63,956 nucleotides of DNA from Micrococcales bacterium 31B (GCA_022803075.1 JAFFTF010000013.1:1858-65813); one strand, 5' to 3'. Shown: positions 17,640-26,587, numbered from the stretch's first letter. Numbers and translations are program-made. The notes: generated by a model not told the origin, from the sequence alone.

Positions 17640-18806
17640 ATGCGCGTTGCCATGATCGGATACGCATTTATGGGAGACGCCCACTCCCAGGCCTGGCGCA
17701 CCGCGCCACACTTCTTTGAGCTACCGTACCAGCCTCAGATGCAGGTGGTTGTCGGACGCAACGAAACCGCGGTCGCCGCGGCCGCCGCCAAACAGGGCTG
17801 GGCCGAGCACGCCACCGACTGGCGCGCCGTCATCGCACGCGACGACATCGACATCGTCGACATCTGCACCCCCGGCGACACGCACGCCGAGATCGCCCTC
17901 GCGGCCCTCGCCGCCGGCAAACACGTCATGTGCGAAAAGCCCCTCGCCAACTCGGTCGCTGAGGCCGAGGCCATGGCCGCCGCCGCCCGAGACGCCGCCG
18001 CGCGCGGCGTGTACTCGATGTGCGGCTTCACCTACCGCCGCACCCCCGCCCTCACCTACGCGCGCCGCCTCGTCGAAAAGGGATTCGTCGGCGAGATCCG
18101 GCACATTCGCGGTCAGTACCTGCAGGATTGGCTCTCCGACGCCGACGCTCCGCTCACCTGGCGCATGGACAAGGCCAAGGCCGGCTCGGGCGCCCTCGGC
18201 GACATCGGCGCCCACTCCATCGACGCCGCCCAGTACGTGAGCGGCCAGCGGGCCACCGGGGCGTCCGGCCTGCTGCACACGTTCGTGACCAGCCGACCCA
18301 AGGTCGAGGGCAACGCGGGGCTCTCGGGCAAGGGCGGCAGCGAGGGCGCGGAACGCGGCCCCGTCACCGTGGACGACGCCGCCCTCTTCACCCTGCGCTT
18401 CGACGGCGGCGCGCTCGGCCAGTTCGAGGCGAGCCGCATGGCGCTCGGCCGCAAGAACGCGAACCGACTCGAAATCAACGGCACCCGCGGCTCGATCGCA
18501 TTCGACTTCGAAGACATGAACTCGCTGCACCTCTACGACGGTACGGCGCCCGCCGGCCAGCAGGGGTTCACCAAGGTCAACGTCACCGAGGCCGCCCACC
18601 CCTACACGGGTAACTGGTGGCCCGTGGGCCACGGCCTCGGCTACGAGCACGGCTTCACGCACCAGGTGGTCGACTTCTTGGGCGCCATCGCCGCGGGCGA
18701 GCAGCCCACGCCGTCGTTCGATGAGGCGCTGCACGTGCAGCGGGTATTGGACGCCATTGAGGCCAGTTCCGAGGCCGGCCAGAGTTGGCAGAGCATCGAG
18801 GGCTAG
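17640..18806 (+). CDS. Gfo/Idh/MocA-family oxidoreductase
   Basis: 388 residues. The N-terminal Rossmann fold starts MRVAMIGYAFMG and contains VDICTPGDTH and the family signature EKPLA (about residue 100). The C-terminal alpha/beta domain has GALGDIGAHSIDAAQY, carrying the Asp-x-x-x-His catalytic pair. Members oxidise or reduce inositols and sugars with NAD(P). AAAGGA precedes the start. It is probably controlled by the divergent ROK regulator. Substrate unknown. Confidence 0.88.
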   Translation: MRVAMIGYAFMGDAHSQAWRTAPHFFELPYQPQMQVVVGRNETAVAAAAAKQGWAEHATDWRAVIARDDIDIVDICTPGDTHAEIALAALAAGKHVMCEKPLANSVAEAEAMAAAARDAAARGVYSMCGFTYRRTPALTYARRLVEKGFVGEIRHIRGQYLQDWLSDADAPLTWRMDKAKAGSGALGDIGAHSIDAAQYVSGQRATGASGLLHTFVTSRPKVEGNAGLSGKGGSEGAERGPVTVDDAALFTLRFDGGALGQFEASRMALGRKNANRLEINGTRGSIAFDFEDMNSLHLYDGTAPAGQQGFTKVNVTEAAHPYTGNWWPVGHGLGYEHGFTHQVVDFLGAIAAGEQPTPSFDEALHVQRVLDAIEASSEAGQSWQSIEG

Positions 18807-18874
18807 GGGCTGCGGTCGTTGCCCGTGTGCGATTCGCACAGGGGCGGCGACTCGCCCACGCCTAGGCTGGTCCC

Positions 18875-19561
18875 ATGAATGCGATGCAGCCCGCCAGCCC
18901 GCCTGCCCCTGGTCACGACCCTGCTCCCGACCCGGCCACCTGGGAACGGCCGCCGACGCTGGTAGGGAGGCTCGTGTGCGTCCGGCCCCTCGAAGCCGGC
19001 GACGGGCCCGCGATGGTGCAGGCGATAGACAGCCCGGACATCTTTGAGTTCGGTGGAGATGCCTACCCCGAGTTCATAACGCGGCTCGCCCCGGGCGCTC
19101 GCGTCACCGAGGCGGAGGGCGACGAGATGGTGCAGAACTACCTGGGGCGCGGGCGCACGCTCGGGCACTGGCCCCTGCTGATCTCTACCGCGGGCGGCGC
19201 GGGGCTCGGCCTCACGGTGATGTACGACCAATCCCGCGAGGCGCGCGCGCTGACGATCGGGTACACGTGGATCTCGCGTGCAGCCTGGGGCACGCACGCC
19301 AACACCGAGGCGAAGCTGCTGCTGCTCACGCACGCCTTCGAGGTGATGGGCTGCCGCCGCGTGCAGTTCAATGTTGACAACATCAACCAACGCAGCCAGG
19401 CCGCGATGCTCAAGCTGGGTGCCACGCGCGAGGGCGAACTGCGGCTGCATCGGCAGCGGCGCGACGGCTCGTGGCGAAATACCGTGGTGTTCTCGGTGGT
19501 CGACGACGAGTGGCCCGGGGTCAAGGCCGAGTTGGAGCGGCGGGTCGCGACGGCGCTCTGA
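18875..19561 (+). CDS. GNAT-family N-acetyltransferase (RimJ/RimL-like)
   Basis: 228 residues. A Pro-rich N-terminal extension of about 30 residues precedes a GNAT fold (LVGRLVCVRPLEAGD at the start; the acetyl-CoA-side region includes VDNINQRSQAAMLKLGATREGELR). The latter pattern is typical of the RimJ/RimL group acting on protein N-termini, small molecules or antibiotics. It stands alone between the oxidoreductase and a convergent surface-protein gene. Confidence 0.82.
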   Translation: MNAMQPASPPAPGHDPAPDPATWERPPTLVGRLVCVRPLEAGDGPAMVQAIDSPDIFEFGGDAYPEFITRLAPGARVTEAEGDEMVQNYLGRGRTLGHWPLLISTAGGAGLGLTVMYDQSREARALTIGYTWISRAAWGTHANTEAKLLLLTHAFEVMGCRRVQFNVDNINQRSQAAMLKLGATREGELRLHRQRRDGSWRNTVVFSVVDDEWPGVKAELERRVATAL

Positions 19562-19579
19562 CGCGCCTCGAGGCGGCGC

Positions 19580-19616
19580 GACGATGCCCTCGAACGTGGA
19601 GTTCGAGGGCATCGTC
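19580..19616. terminator. Bidirectional hairpin terminator
   Basis: A perfect 16-bp stem, left arm GACGATGCCCTCGAAC and right arm 19601-19616, with a 5-base loop, lies between two convergent genes. Confidence 0.75.
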
Positions 19617-19634
19617 TGTGTGCAAGGTGCGCGG

Positions 19635-21953
19635 TTAGCGTGCGCTGCCGAACGCCTTCGCAATGGCGTGCTGCTCGTCGGCGGGCAGACCCGCGACGTG
19701 CTGCGCGCTCAGCGCGGATACCTCGGCGGCGGCCCGCGCGTTTACCGCGTCGAGGTCACCCAGTGCGAAGTACGCGTCGCCCATCACGATGCTGCCGCCG
19801 GTAGCGGTGCCCGCGCTCGAATGCTCCACCACCACGTTGCCGCTGTCGGCCACGGGAGCGTTCACGTACCGCACGCTGATGCTCGTCACGCCGTACTCCC
19901 TGAGCAGGTGCAGTTCACCCGGCTGGGCCACGTGATCACCGTTCGCGTCGACCCACACCTTCAGGCCGCTGAGCTCGGTGACCGTGAGCACCCCGTCACC
20001 GTTCGCGTCACGCGTCGCAAGCTTCGCATAACCCTGACCCACCGCGCCTCCGAACAGGTTGTCGATGCTCGTCACCGAGCCATCCGCGCTCGGAGCCACG
20101 AGGAACCCGTCGCCGCCGTCGAGCCAACCCGATGCCACCGGCGAACCGGTGCCCAGAAGGTCAAACGCCGCACCCGCGGGCTGATCGGCCACGTTCGACG
20201 TATCGATCTTGCCGTTACCGTTCAGGTCGAGCGAGATCGGGCTGTACCACTGGCCACACAAGACAATGGCCTTGAGGTCGCCGCCATTGAGCGTGAACTG
20301 GTTTGTGCCACCATCCCAATAGCCGTTGTCGCCGCTGGTGTGGTTGCCTTGCCAGGCGATGTCGCCGCTCGAAATCACATAGTGACGATAGTACTGATTC
20401 GCCGACCATTCGCGGTAGTAGATGCTGTACGTACCGGGGGCGAGATTGTTGAATGCGATTGGAGGGTGACCGCTGGCAACCACGCCACCGCTCGCGTTAC
20501 GCAGTTCGATGTCGACGTCACCGGTCGGGAAGTCGCTAGAACATACATTGACGTGCACCGTCGACTTTGGCGTGATGCGCCAGCCCACGTTGAGGTCGGT
20601 GGTGTTCTGGCCAAGCGTGGTCTGCTTCGGCACCGTGAACGGGTAGCCGGCGTAGCTCTGATTCACAGCCGACTGACCACCCCAGAAGGGGCTCCAGCCG
20701 TTCACCGCGCCGGTGCCACCGGCCTGCACGAACACCTGCTTGCCGCAGTACTGATCGGGCACGCGAATCTGGTAGAACCCGTTCGCGTCGGTCACGCCGG
20801 TCGCGATGGTGTGGCTGAGGGTGAAGTACGGAGCAAGGAACACGCTCACGGCGGCTCCGCCAACCCGGGTTTCGCCGTTGCTGATGTTGCCGTCTTGGTT
20901 TTCATCGCGCCAGAACGTGCCCGAGACCGTACAGACCTTGGTGGGGTCAGGGGTCTGCAGGCCCATATTGACGTTCTCCTGCGAACCGCCCGCGGGAATC
21001 GTGTAGGGGTTGGTCCAGCCGTCACCCACGTTGTCGGGCTTCAGCACCGATTCACCGCCCGCAAACGGGTTCCAGCCTGCGGGAACGCCCTGCTCGTTGA
21101 AGTCAACGAACGCGTTGGCGCAGTTTTTCAGGTCGATGATGGTGAACGAGTAGCGACCGTTCGCATCGGTCTTGGAGGACTGCAGCAACCTGCCGGGGTA
21201 CGTGGTTCCATTCACCGACCGCAGGTCGACCGCCAGGTTTGGCACGACCTCCTCGCCGGCGTCGAGCTTCTGATTTCGGTTCGCATCCTTCCAAACGAGG
21301 CCCGAGATGGAACACGTCGTCGGGGCCGGAGGCGCTGGCACCGTGACGGTCTGCTGCGGCTCGTTGGGGTTGGTCTCCGACGCCACCGGCGTCGCGCCCG
21401 GGCGCACCTTCACCTTGTCGAGGTGCTTGCCCACCAGGGCGTCCGCACCCGCCCAGATCGTCTGATACACGACGAACGTGTGACCCTCAGCGCCTGCAGG
21501 TACGGGAATCTCGACCGTCTCGGTGCCGTCGGGGCTGGACGGCGAGAAGATCTTCGCGGCGGTCCAGTTCACGAGCATGCCCGTGGTCTTGTCGAACAAC
21601 TGCGTCTGCAGCACGTACACCGTGCCTACGTGAAGGCCCGTGTAGGTCACGACGTCTTTGATGACGCCATCTTTCGCGACGCTCTTGTCGCCGTCTGCCT
21701 TGTCGGTCGCGACGGTTGTGATCGTCGCGCCCGATGTGGGGCTGGGGCTGGGCGTCGTGGTGGGCGTTGTGGCCGTCGTCGCGGTGGACTTTGCGGTGGT
21801 GGCTTGTGCGGTGGCCGCCTGCGTGGAGTCGGCCGCCGCGAACGCGTGCGTCGTCGACAGGGCAATAGCCGAGCCCGTGAGCGCCACCGCCGCAGCCCCA
21901 CTCGCTGCAAGGACCCGCGTGAGCCGCGTGCGCGACCCTCTCAGTATGTTCAT
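19635..21953 (-). CDS. Secreted multidomain surface protein with VaFE-like and SdrD B-like repeats
   Basis: 772 residues. A signal peptide ends near THAFA-AD (about residue 39), and a Thr/Ser/Pro linker follows. A domain starting ITTVATDKADGDKSV and ending near HLDKVKV (about 74-185) resembles the T-Q ester-bond/VaFE repeats of Gram-positive pili. Two SdrD B-like domains follow, CSISGLVWKDANRNQKLDAGE and CTVSGTFWRDENQDGNISNGE, each with Ca-binding DxNxD loops. A Cys-containing beta region comes next. The C-terminal 200 residues carry LDLNGNGKIDT and DANGDGVLTVTEL loops like dockerin or EF-hand calcium sites. There is no LPxTG motif or C-terminal membrane anchor, so it may be released or held non-covalently. 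Likely an adhesin or scaffold. Function not proven. Confidence 0.85.
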   Translation of the reverse strand: MNILRGSRTRLTRVLAASGAAAVALTGSAIALSTTHAFAAADSTQAATAQATTAKSTATTATTPTTTPSPSPTSGATITTVATDKADGDKSVAKDGVIKDVVTYTGLHVGTVYVLQTQLFDKTTGMLVNWTAAKIFSPSSPDGTETVEIPVPAGAEGHTFVVYQTIWAGADALVGKHLDKVKVRPGATPVASETNPNEPQQTVTVPAPPAPTTCSISGLVWKDANRNQKLDAGEEVVPNLAVDLRSVNGTTYPGRLLQSSKTDANGRYSFTIIDLKNCANAFVDFNEQGVPAGWNPFAGGESVLKPDNVGDGWTNPYTIPAGGSQENVNMGLQTPDPTKVCTVSGTFWRDENQDGNISNGETRVGGAAVSVFLAPYFTLSHTIATGVTDANGFYQIRVPDQYCGKQVFVQAGGTGAVNGWSPFWGGQSAVNQSYAGYPFTVPKQTTLGQNTTDLNVGWRITPKSTVHVNVCSSDFPTGDVDIELRNASGGVVASGHPPIAFNNLAPGTYSIYYREWSANQYYRHYVISSGDIAWQGNHTSGDNGYWDGGTNQFTLNGGDLKAIVLCGQWYSPISLDLNGNGKIDTSNVADQPAGAAFDLLGTGSPVASGWLDGGDGFLVAPSADGSVTSIDNLFGGAVGQGYAKLATRDANGDGVLTVTELSGLKVWVDANGDHVAQPGELHLLREYGVTSISVRYVNAPVADSGNVVVEHSSAGTATGGSIVMGDAYFALGDLDAVNARAAAEVSALSAQHVAGLPADEQHAIAKAFGSAR

Positions 21954-22523
21954 TTCTGACTTTCGTTGTGCTAGTTAACAATACGGACACTGCGAGTATT
22001 GCCGCCCCGAATCGGCGGCGCAAAGACACCCAGAGTCACGAAATGCGCATTTCATATGCCACGTTGGATCACGGTGCGGCAACGGACAATCGTAACGTAA
22101 GGCTGCTTTACTTTAGCTGTGAGTGAACTCGACAATGGGCGCGCCGCATCCGGAGATGCCTACCGACTGGTCCGAGCTGCGGCTACCTATGTCGGTAGCG
22201 GCCCGTACGTGGCGCGACGGTCACGCTGCGTAGGCTTGTGGTCGCGGTGTCCGAAAAATTCGTGATGAGATCGTGATGTGCGCAATATAGCTTCCCGCTC
22301 GCACGCACCCCTGAACTACGCACGCCGACCGCATTCGCCGCATGCCTGCATACCCACCCTCTTCGGCGACGAGGTAGAGAAGATCAGACGTACGCCCACA
22401 CGCCTACCAAGCGAGCGAGTCACACTAGTTGCAACTTATGCACTCTGTCTTTGCATAAATCGCGATTCCACGATAAAGTTTAACCATCAACGCGACACGG
22501 CTTGATTAGATTAAGAAAGTACA
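21954..22523. other. 570-base intergenic region without a convincing gene
   Basis: GC content falls visibly toward 22400-22530. A 75-codon frame at 22278-22505 has no credible start site or codon usage. The stretch probably holds the promoter of the minus-strand surface protein and, at 22451-22479, one for the gene starting at 22524. Confidence 0.5.
22451..22479 (+). promoter_or_regulatory. Candidate sigma-70-type promoter
   Basis: TTGCAT (22451-22456), a 17-base spacer and TAAAGT (22474-22479) lie about 45 bases before the ATG at 22524. Confidence 0.4.
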
Positions 22524-23196
22524 ATGATGGCCTCTCCCCCCCCCCCTTCGACTTCTTTCCTTAAGGTTGCTTAGTTTGACATTGGCCACGCTTTCGGCGC
22601 TTTTATGCGGCCAAATCGTGGCGACAGCCACTGTCACGCCGCCTCCCAGTCCCACATCTAGTGATCAACAAATTCCTGAAGTCTCGTTCATTGGTCCAGG
22701 AGGTGTAACTCGAAGTGTGTACTTCGAGAGCAGGCCCGACGGTAGTTCGACATTCAGTGTGACCGGTGCAGACGGGGATCATTGGGAGGTCAATCAATCG
22801 ACACGAGATGCGGTACTAGTCGCTGCGACGGGTGAAAGCCTCCTTGTATTGGATGACCTCCAACTGGCCACAGAAAGCGAAGAATCGGCAACAATTCCAT
22901 CGCGGATCGTTGCCGACGGGCATGAACTTACTGTTCAGCGAGCAGACGTTGCACCCCCTACGGCAAAATCCAGAACTGCGGCGATTTGGAACCCATTTGC
23001 TGGCGAATGTTGGCAGTCATTTGTGACAAAATTCGGACTCGGGCTCTTGTGGAACGGGCTGGTTTGCGCACCTGCAGCTGCCGGAACCTCCGTTCTTGCC
23101 ACACCCGTGGCAGGAGTTGCGGTGGGCGCATCTTGCAATCTGGCTACGAAAGGCATGATTGGTAAAGTGGTAAAGGCAAGTGACCTTTGCAAGTAA
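22524..23196 (+). CDS. Small secreted protein, out of phase at a C11 tract
   Basis: From the ATG codons at 22524/22527 the frame hits a run of 11 C and then a stop after GTTGCT. With 10 C (or 13) it would continue as MMASPPPLRLLSLRLLSL..., a clear signal peptide ending near ATA-TVTPPP, and give a 223-residue exported protein. In the present sequence the downstream frame can start only at a TTG (22567) without a ribosome-binding site. The mature part has a polar beta-rich region and a C-terminal 75 residues that are Gly/Ala/Val-rich with four cysteines (WNPFAGECWQSF..., LVCAP, GASCNL, SDLCK), reminiscent in style of bacteriocins, but I recognise no family. Its next neighbour is a small two-helix membrane protein 9 bases downstream. 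AT content is higher than in the flanking genes. Confidence 0.65.
22536..22546 (+). repeat. Homopolymer tract C11
   Basis: Eleven consecutive C, five codons after the candidate start of a secreted protein. Losing one base restores the signal-peptide frame. Confidence 0.9.
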
Positions 23197-23205
23197 GGCT
23201 GTCAA

Positions 23206-23457
23206 GTGTTAAATCGCTGGAATTCTGCATTAAGAACCCGCCTGCTGCCCGACGCCGGTTGGTCGATTAAAACCTGGGGATGGTGGACTCTCTTTTGGGC
23301 GTTTGCTGAATTCATCGCCTGCGCAGGGCTCGCCCTAATCCTGCTTGACAGCAGTCAATTATGGTGGTTGATAACCATCCCCTTGTCTGCCCCAGCACTC
23401 GCGCTGATCACGCGATTTTGGCTGCCCCTTTTCCAGCGAGACCACAACTCTGACTGA
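23206..23457 (+). CDS. Small two-helix membrane protein, possible immunity/partner protein
   Basis: 83 residues from a GTG start with AAGG eight bases upstream. Two hydrophobic segments (about residues 25-45 and 52-72) are rich in Trp (WGWWTLFWAF, LWWLITI). It begins 9 bases after the stop of the secreted protein, so the two are surely co-transcribed. In bacteriocin loci a small membrane protein in this place is often the immunity protein. That is analogy only, as no family is recognised. A strong hairpin ends the unit. Confidence 0.6.
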   Translation: MLNRWNSALRTRLLPDAGWSIKTWGWWTLFWAFAEFIACAGLALILLDSSQLWWLITIPLSAPALALITRFWLPLFQRDHNSD

Positions 23458-23462
23458 TGCAC

Positions 23463-23502
23463 AGGTGACTTTGGCACACCCCGTGGTGTGCCAAAGCCAC
23501 CT
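23463..23502. terminator. Long hairpin terminator between convergent genes
   Basis: Arms CTTTGGCACACC / GGTGTGCCAAAG around CCGT, extended past one mismatch by AGGTG / CACCT, form a stem of about 17 pairs. Confidence 0.78.
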
Positions 23503-23550
23503 GAGCCACTCGTCGCGCATGTGCGCATGTCGGTTGCGTCGCGAACCCAC

Positions 23551-24942
23551 TCACCCCCGCCGCGCCCCCAACACCTCATTCAGCCCCTCCGTCGCAGACG
23601 GGTGCGTATAGATACCCTGCTGCAACTCGCTCGCCGTCACACCGTGCCGCATCGCGAGGGTCAGCAGATTTATCACCTCGGTCGAATCCACGCTGAACAG
23701 GCACGCACCCAGCACCTGATCGGTGCGGGCGTCGATCACGAACTTCATCATGCCCTCGGGCACCCCCACGATGCGCGCGCGGGGCATCGCCGCCATCTCG
23801 GCCACGGCCTTGCTCGCGATCACCACGTCGAGACCCCGCCCCCGCGCCTCCTCCTCAGTGATGCCCACCTGCGCGAGCGGCGGCGTGAGAAACACCGTCG
23901 TCGGGTACAGGCCACGATTCTCGAGCGTGCGCGGGTTCGCGGCGCCGCCCAGGTGATCGGCCACGATGCGTGCATCGTCCAGCGAAATGTACGTGAACTG
24001 CGGGCCACCGTTCACGTCGCCCACGGCATAGATGTGGGGCTGGCTGGTTTGCAGGTGCGCGTTCACGGTTACATTCCCCCGCGCATAGGTGTCTACCCCC
24101 GCGGCGTCGAGAGCGAGGCCGTCGGTGTTGGCCCGGCGGCCCGTCGCGGCGAGAATCCGGTCGGCCACCAGTGCGCGTGCCTCGCCCTTGACCGAGTAAC
24201 GAATCGTCGACGCTCCGTCGGGCCCGTCGGCCACGCCTCCCACCCTGGCGCCACTCACGACCGTGACCCCCTGCGCGGTCAGCACCTCGCGCACCGACAG
24301 GGCCACGTCACGGTCGAGTCGCGCCGCGAACGTCTCGGCCCGGTCGAGCACCGTCACCTGCGAGCCGAGCCGCGCAAAAATGCTCGCGAACTCCAGCCCC
24401 AGGTAGCCGCCGCCGACGATGGCAAGGCGGCAGGGCAGGGCGTCCGCCTGCAAGAGGGACGCGTTGGTGAGCACGTTGGCGCTGCCCGCGAGCTCGGGTG
24501 GCACCACGGGCCTCGCCCCCGTGTTCAGGATGATCGTCGCCGCATTGACGGTGAGTCGGTCGGCGCCCGCCTCGACCTCCAGCGTGTGCAGGCCCGTAAA
24601 GTGCGCGCGACCGGTCACGACGGTCACGGCGTCAAGCGTGTCCAGCATGGCGAAGTTCTTCGCCCGCAGCGCTCCCGTGAGCGTGTGCACGGCGCCCATC
24701 GCGTGCCCAAACCACCGCTCGCCCGCGACCGTAAACTCGCCGCCGGGCCGCTCGTGCGCCTGCTGCAGCAGAGCCTTCGTGGGCACGCACCCCACGTTGA
24801 TGCACGTGCCGCCGTACATCTGCGCGCTCTGCTCGATCATGACGACGCGGCGGCCCTCCCGCCCCAGATTCGCGGCGAGGGTCTTGCCGCCCTTACCGAA
24901 GCCGATCACGGCCACGTCGGCGTCGAGGTGCGAGGTAGTCAT
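23551..24942 (-). CDS. rclA: RclA-like flavoprotein disulfide reductase
   Basis: 463 residues of the class I pyridine nucleotide-disulfide oxidoreductases. It has FAD motif VAVIGFGKGGKTLA, redox disulfide GGTCINVGCVPTK, NAD motif IVGGGYLGLEFASIFARLGS, YAVGDVNGGPQFTYISLDDARI, and a C-terminal dimerisation domain with THPSATEGLNE. FGKGGKTLA, MYGGTCIN and QFTYISLDD are closer to E. coli RclA than to lipoamide or mercuric reductase. RclA reduces hypothiocyanous acid and helps survive chlorine-type host oxidants. I start at the ATG 24942, where the conserved domain begins, instead of the in-frame ATG at 24996, which lies in the terminator hairpin. Symbol assigned by resemblance. Confidence 0.8.
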   Translation of the reverse strand: MTTSHLDADVAVIGFGKGGKTLAANLGREGRRVVMIEQSAQMYGGTCINVGCVPTKALLQQAHERPGGEFTVAGERWFGHAMGAVHTLTGALRAKNFAMLDTLDAVTVVTGRAHFTGLHTLEVEAGADRLTVNAATIILNTGARPVVPPELAGSANVLTNASLLQADALPCRLAIVGGGYLGLEFASIFARLGSQVTVLDRAETFAARLDRDVALSVREVLTAQGVTVVSGARVGGVADGPDGASTIRYSVKGEARALVADRILAATGRRANTDGLALDAAGVDTYARGNVTVNAHLQTSQPHIYAVGDVNGGPQFTYISLDDARIVADHLGGAANPRTLENRGLYPTTVFLTPPLAQVGITEEEARGRGLDVVIASKAVAEMAAMPRARIVGVPEGMMKFVIDARTDQVLGACLFSVDSTEVINLLTLAMRHGVTASELQQGIYTHPSATEGLNEVLGARRG

Positions 24943-24964
24943 GCCAGCCAGTCTGTCACGAAGC

Positions 24965-25006
24965 GGACGCGCGGGCGGCCCGTACCAGCGGGCCACCCGC
25001 GCGTCC
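24965..25006. terminator. GC-rich hairpin of the GGACGC type
   Basis: Arms 24965-24982 (starting GGACGCGCGGGCGG) and 24989-25006 pair in 17 of 18 positions around TACCAG. It lies between two genes transcribed leftward. Confidence 0.7.
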
Positions 25007-25012
25007 GGTACC

Positions 25013-25060
25013 GCTAGGCGAACACCACGCTAGGCGAACACCACGCTAGGCGAACACCAC
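25013..25060. repeat. Three tandem copies of a 16-bp unit at the fucosidase gene end
   Basis: GCTAGGCGAACACCAC occurs three times without gaps (25013, 25029, 25045). The last copy contains the fucosidase stop and final codons, so the other two are duplicates of the gene's 3' end, probably made by slippage. Confidence 0.9.
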
Positions 25061-26305
25061 GACAGCGGGGCCGAGCGAGCCGTCGTGCGCGACCTCTCCA
25101 ACGGCAGCGCCCGCGCCCGCCGACGCAGCGGCGCGCACGCTCTCGACATCACGACCAAACCCAACCAGGGCACCCGAGCTCGACCGCACGAACCGCACCC
25201 ACGGGTCATCGCTACCCGACGCGTCGGCGGGTCGAGTACCCACGAGGTGGGGGCGGGCATCCGCCATCCAGTCGGCGAGGCCTTCGAGGGCGCGGCGCTG
25301 AATGTCGGGCAGCGTGCCGTCAGCCTTCGGGCCGACGTTCAGCAGCAGGTGCCCGCCGCGCGAGACCACGTCAACGAGCAGTTCGGCGAGGCCCTGCGCA
25401 TTCAGGGTGTGCTCATCACCCTCCACCTGGTTGTACCCGAAGCTATAGCCGAGGCCGCGGCACTGCTCCCACGCGTCCCCAGTGCGCTCGAGCTCGCGGC
25501 CCGATTCGTACTCGCTCGTGCGGTAATCCCAGTGCTCGTGATTGAAGCGGTCATTGACGAGCCCCTCGGGCACGGCGGCGTAGTAATCGCGAAACAGCCG
25601 CTCGAGCTGCCCGCTCGCCACCGAGGCGTCCGGCCACCCGATGTCGTTCCAAAACACCTGCGGCTGATACTTCTCGATCAGATCGCACACGTGCGCATCG
25701 CAATAGTCGCCGTACTCCGCGTCTTTGGGGCGCACCGTATCGAGGAGCCCGGGCTGGTCAACGATCGCGCCGAAGTCGCGCACATGCCAGTCGAGGCCGC
25801 CCGAATAATAGACGCCGAACCGCACACCCTGGCGGTCGCACGCCTCCTTCATGGCGCCCACCAGGTCGCGCTGCGGCCCGCGACGCACAGTGTTGCGCTC
25901 CCCCGTGCCCGGCGCGTCCCACAGGGGAATCCCGTCGTGGTGTTTGGTGACGGGCACGAAGTACGCCGCCCCCGCGCGCTTGAACAGGGCCATGAGATCG
26001 TCGGGGTCGAAGTTCTCGGCCTGCCACGCGTCGAGAAAGTCATCGTAGGGGGCGTCGCCGTAGGTGGCGCGGTGATGCTCGGCGGCGGGGCTGCCCTCAA
26101 TGCGCATGGTGTTGAAGTACCACTCGGCATAGGGGTTGTGCGTAAACCAGTGGCCCGTGTCGTCGACGGTGCCGAGGGCGCCGATGGGTTCGGCCCAGGC
26201 GGGCACGCTGTACGCGCCCCAGTGCATGAAAATGCCGAAGGGTTCGTCCACGTACCACTGTGGCAGCGCGTGGTTGAGTGTGTCTTTCAGGGTCATGCGA
26301 TTCAT
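25046..26305 (-). CDS. Alpha-L-fucosidase, GH29
   Basis: 419 residues. GH29 signatures are FGIFMHWGAYSVPAW near residue 23, VPVTKHHDGIPLWDA and FWNDIGWPD, whose Asp is the expected catalytic nucleophile, with RGGHLLLNVGPKADG ending the catalytic domain. No signal peptide is visible, so it is probably cytoplasmic and acts on imported fucosyl oligosaccharides. A short beta domain follows. Its ATG lies three bases after the stop of a truncated ABC sugar-permease gene, so it was once the last gene of a sugar uptake operon. With the sialidase it points to host-glycan use. Confidence 0.9.
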   Translation of the reverse strand: MNRMTLKDTLNHALPQWYVDEPFGIFMHWGAYSVPAWAEPIGALGTVDDTGHWFTHNPYAEWYFNTMRIEGSPAAEHHRATYGDAPYDDFLDAWQAENFDPDDLMALFKRAGAAYFVPVTKHHDGIPLWDAPGTGERNTVRRGPQRDLVGAMKEACDRQGVRFGVYYSGGLDWHVRDFGAIVDQPGLLDTVRPKDAEYGDYCDAHVCDLIEKYQPQVFWNDIGWPDASVASGQLERLFRDYYAAVPEGLVNDRFNHEHWDYRTSEYESGRELERTGDAWEQCRGLGYSFGYNQVEGDEHTLNAQGLAELLVDVVSRGGHLLLNVGPKADGTLPDIQRRALEGLADWMADARPHLVGTRPADASGSDDPWVRFVRSSSGALVGFGRDVESVRAAASAGAGAAVGEVAHDGSLGPAVVVFA

Positions 26306-26308
26306 GTC

Positions 26309-26413
26309 CTATCTGCCTCCAAAGGCGCCCACGTTGACGCCCTTCTGAATAAATCGCTGCATGGCAATCACGACCAGCAGGCTGGGTAGTACTGAGAGGG
26401 AGGTGGCCGCCAT
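26309..26413 (-). pseudogene. 3'-terminal stub of a carbohydrate ABC transporter permease (MalG type)
   Basis: The 34 codons before the fucosidase gene read AATSLSVLPSLLVVIAMQRF and then IQKGVNVGAFGGR. This is the usual end of CUT1 sugar permeases (last helix followed by QRFxxxGxxxGAxKG). An in-frame TAG lies directly upstream and nothing else of the transporter remains. A deletion between here and the ppc promoter removed the rest. Confidence 0.75.
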
Positions 26414-26587
26414 CCTAGGCTAGGCGCGGTCACCTGAGACGCAGGCCACGCTGAGACGCGGGCCACGCGCGTCCGACCCTCGGCTAGGCTGACAGCATCG
26501 CCACACGCCCGGGGAGGGCGCGCTGGCGATCACCATGTTGAGCGGCGTTCCGGGGAGGAGCGCCACCACGAAAGAGACGGTACTCGT

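Noticed and set aside
22278-22505. 75-codon frame upstream of the C-tract gene
   Set aside because: No ribosome-binding site and no plausible composition; it overlaps the likely promoter of the downstream gene.
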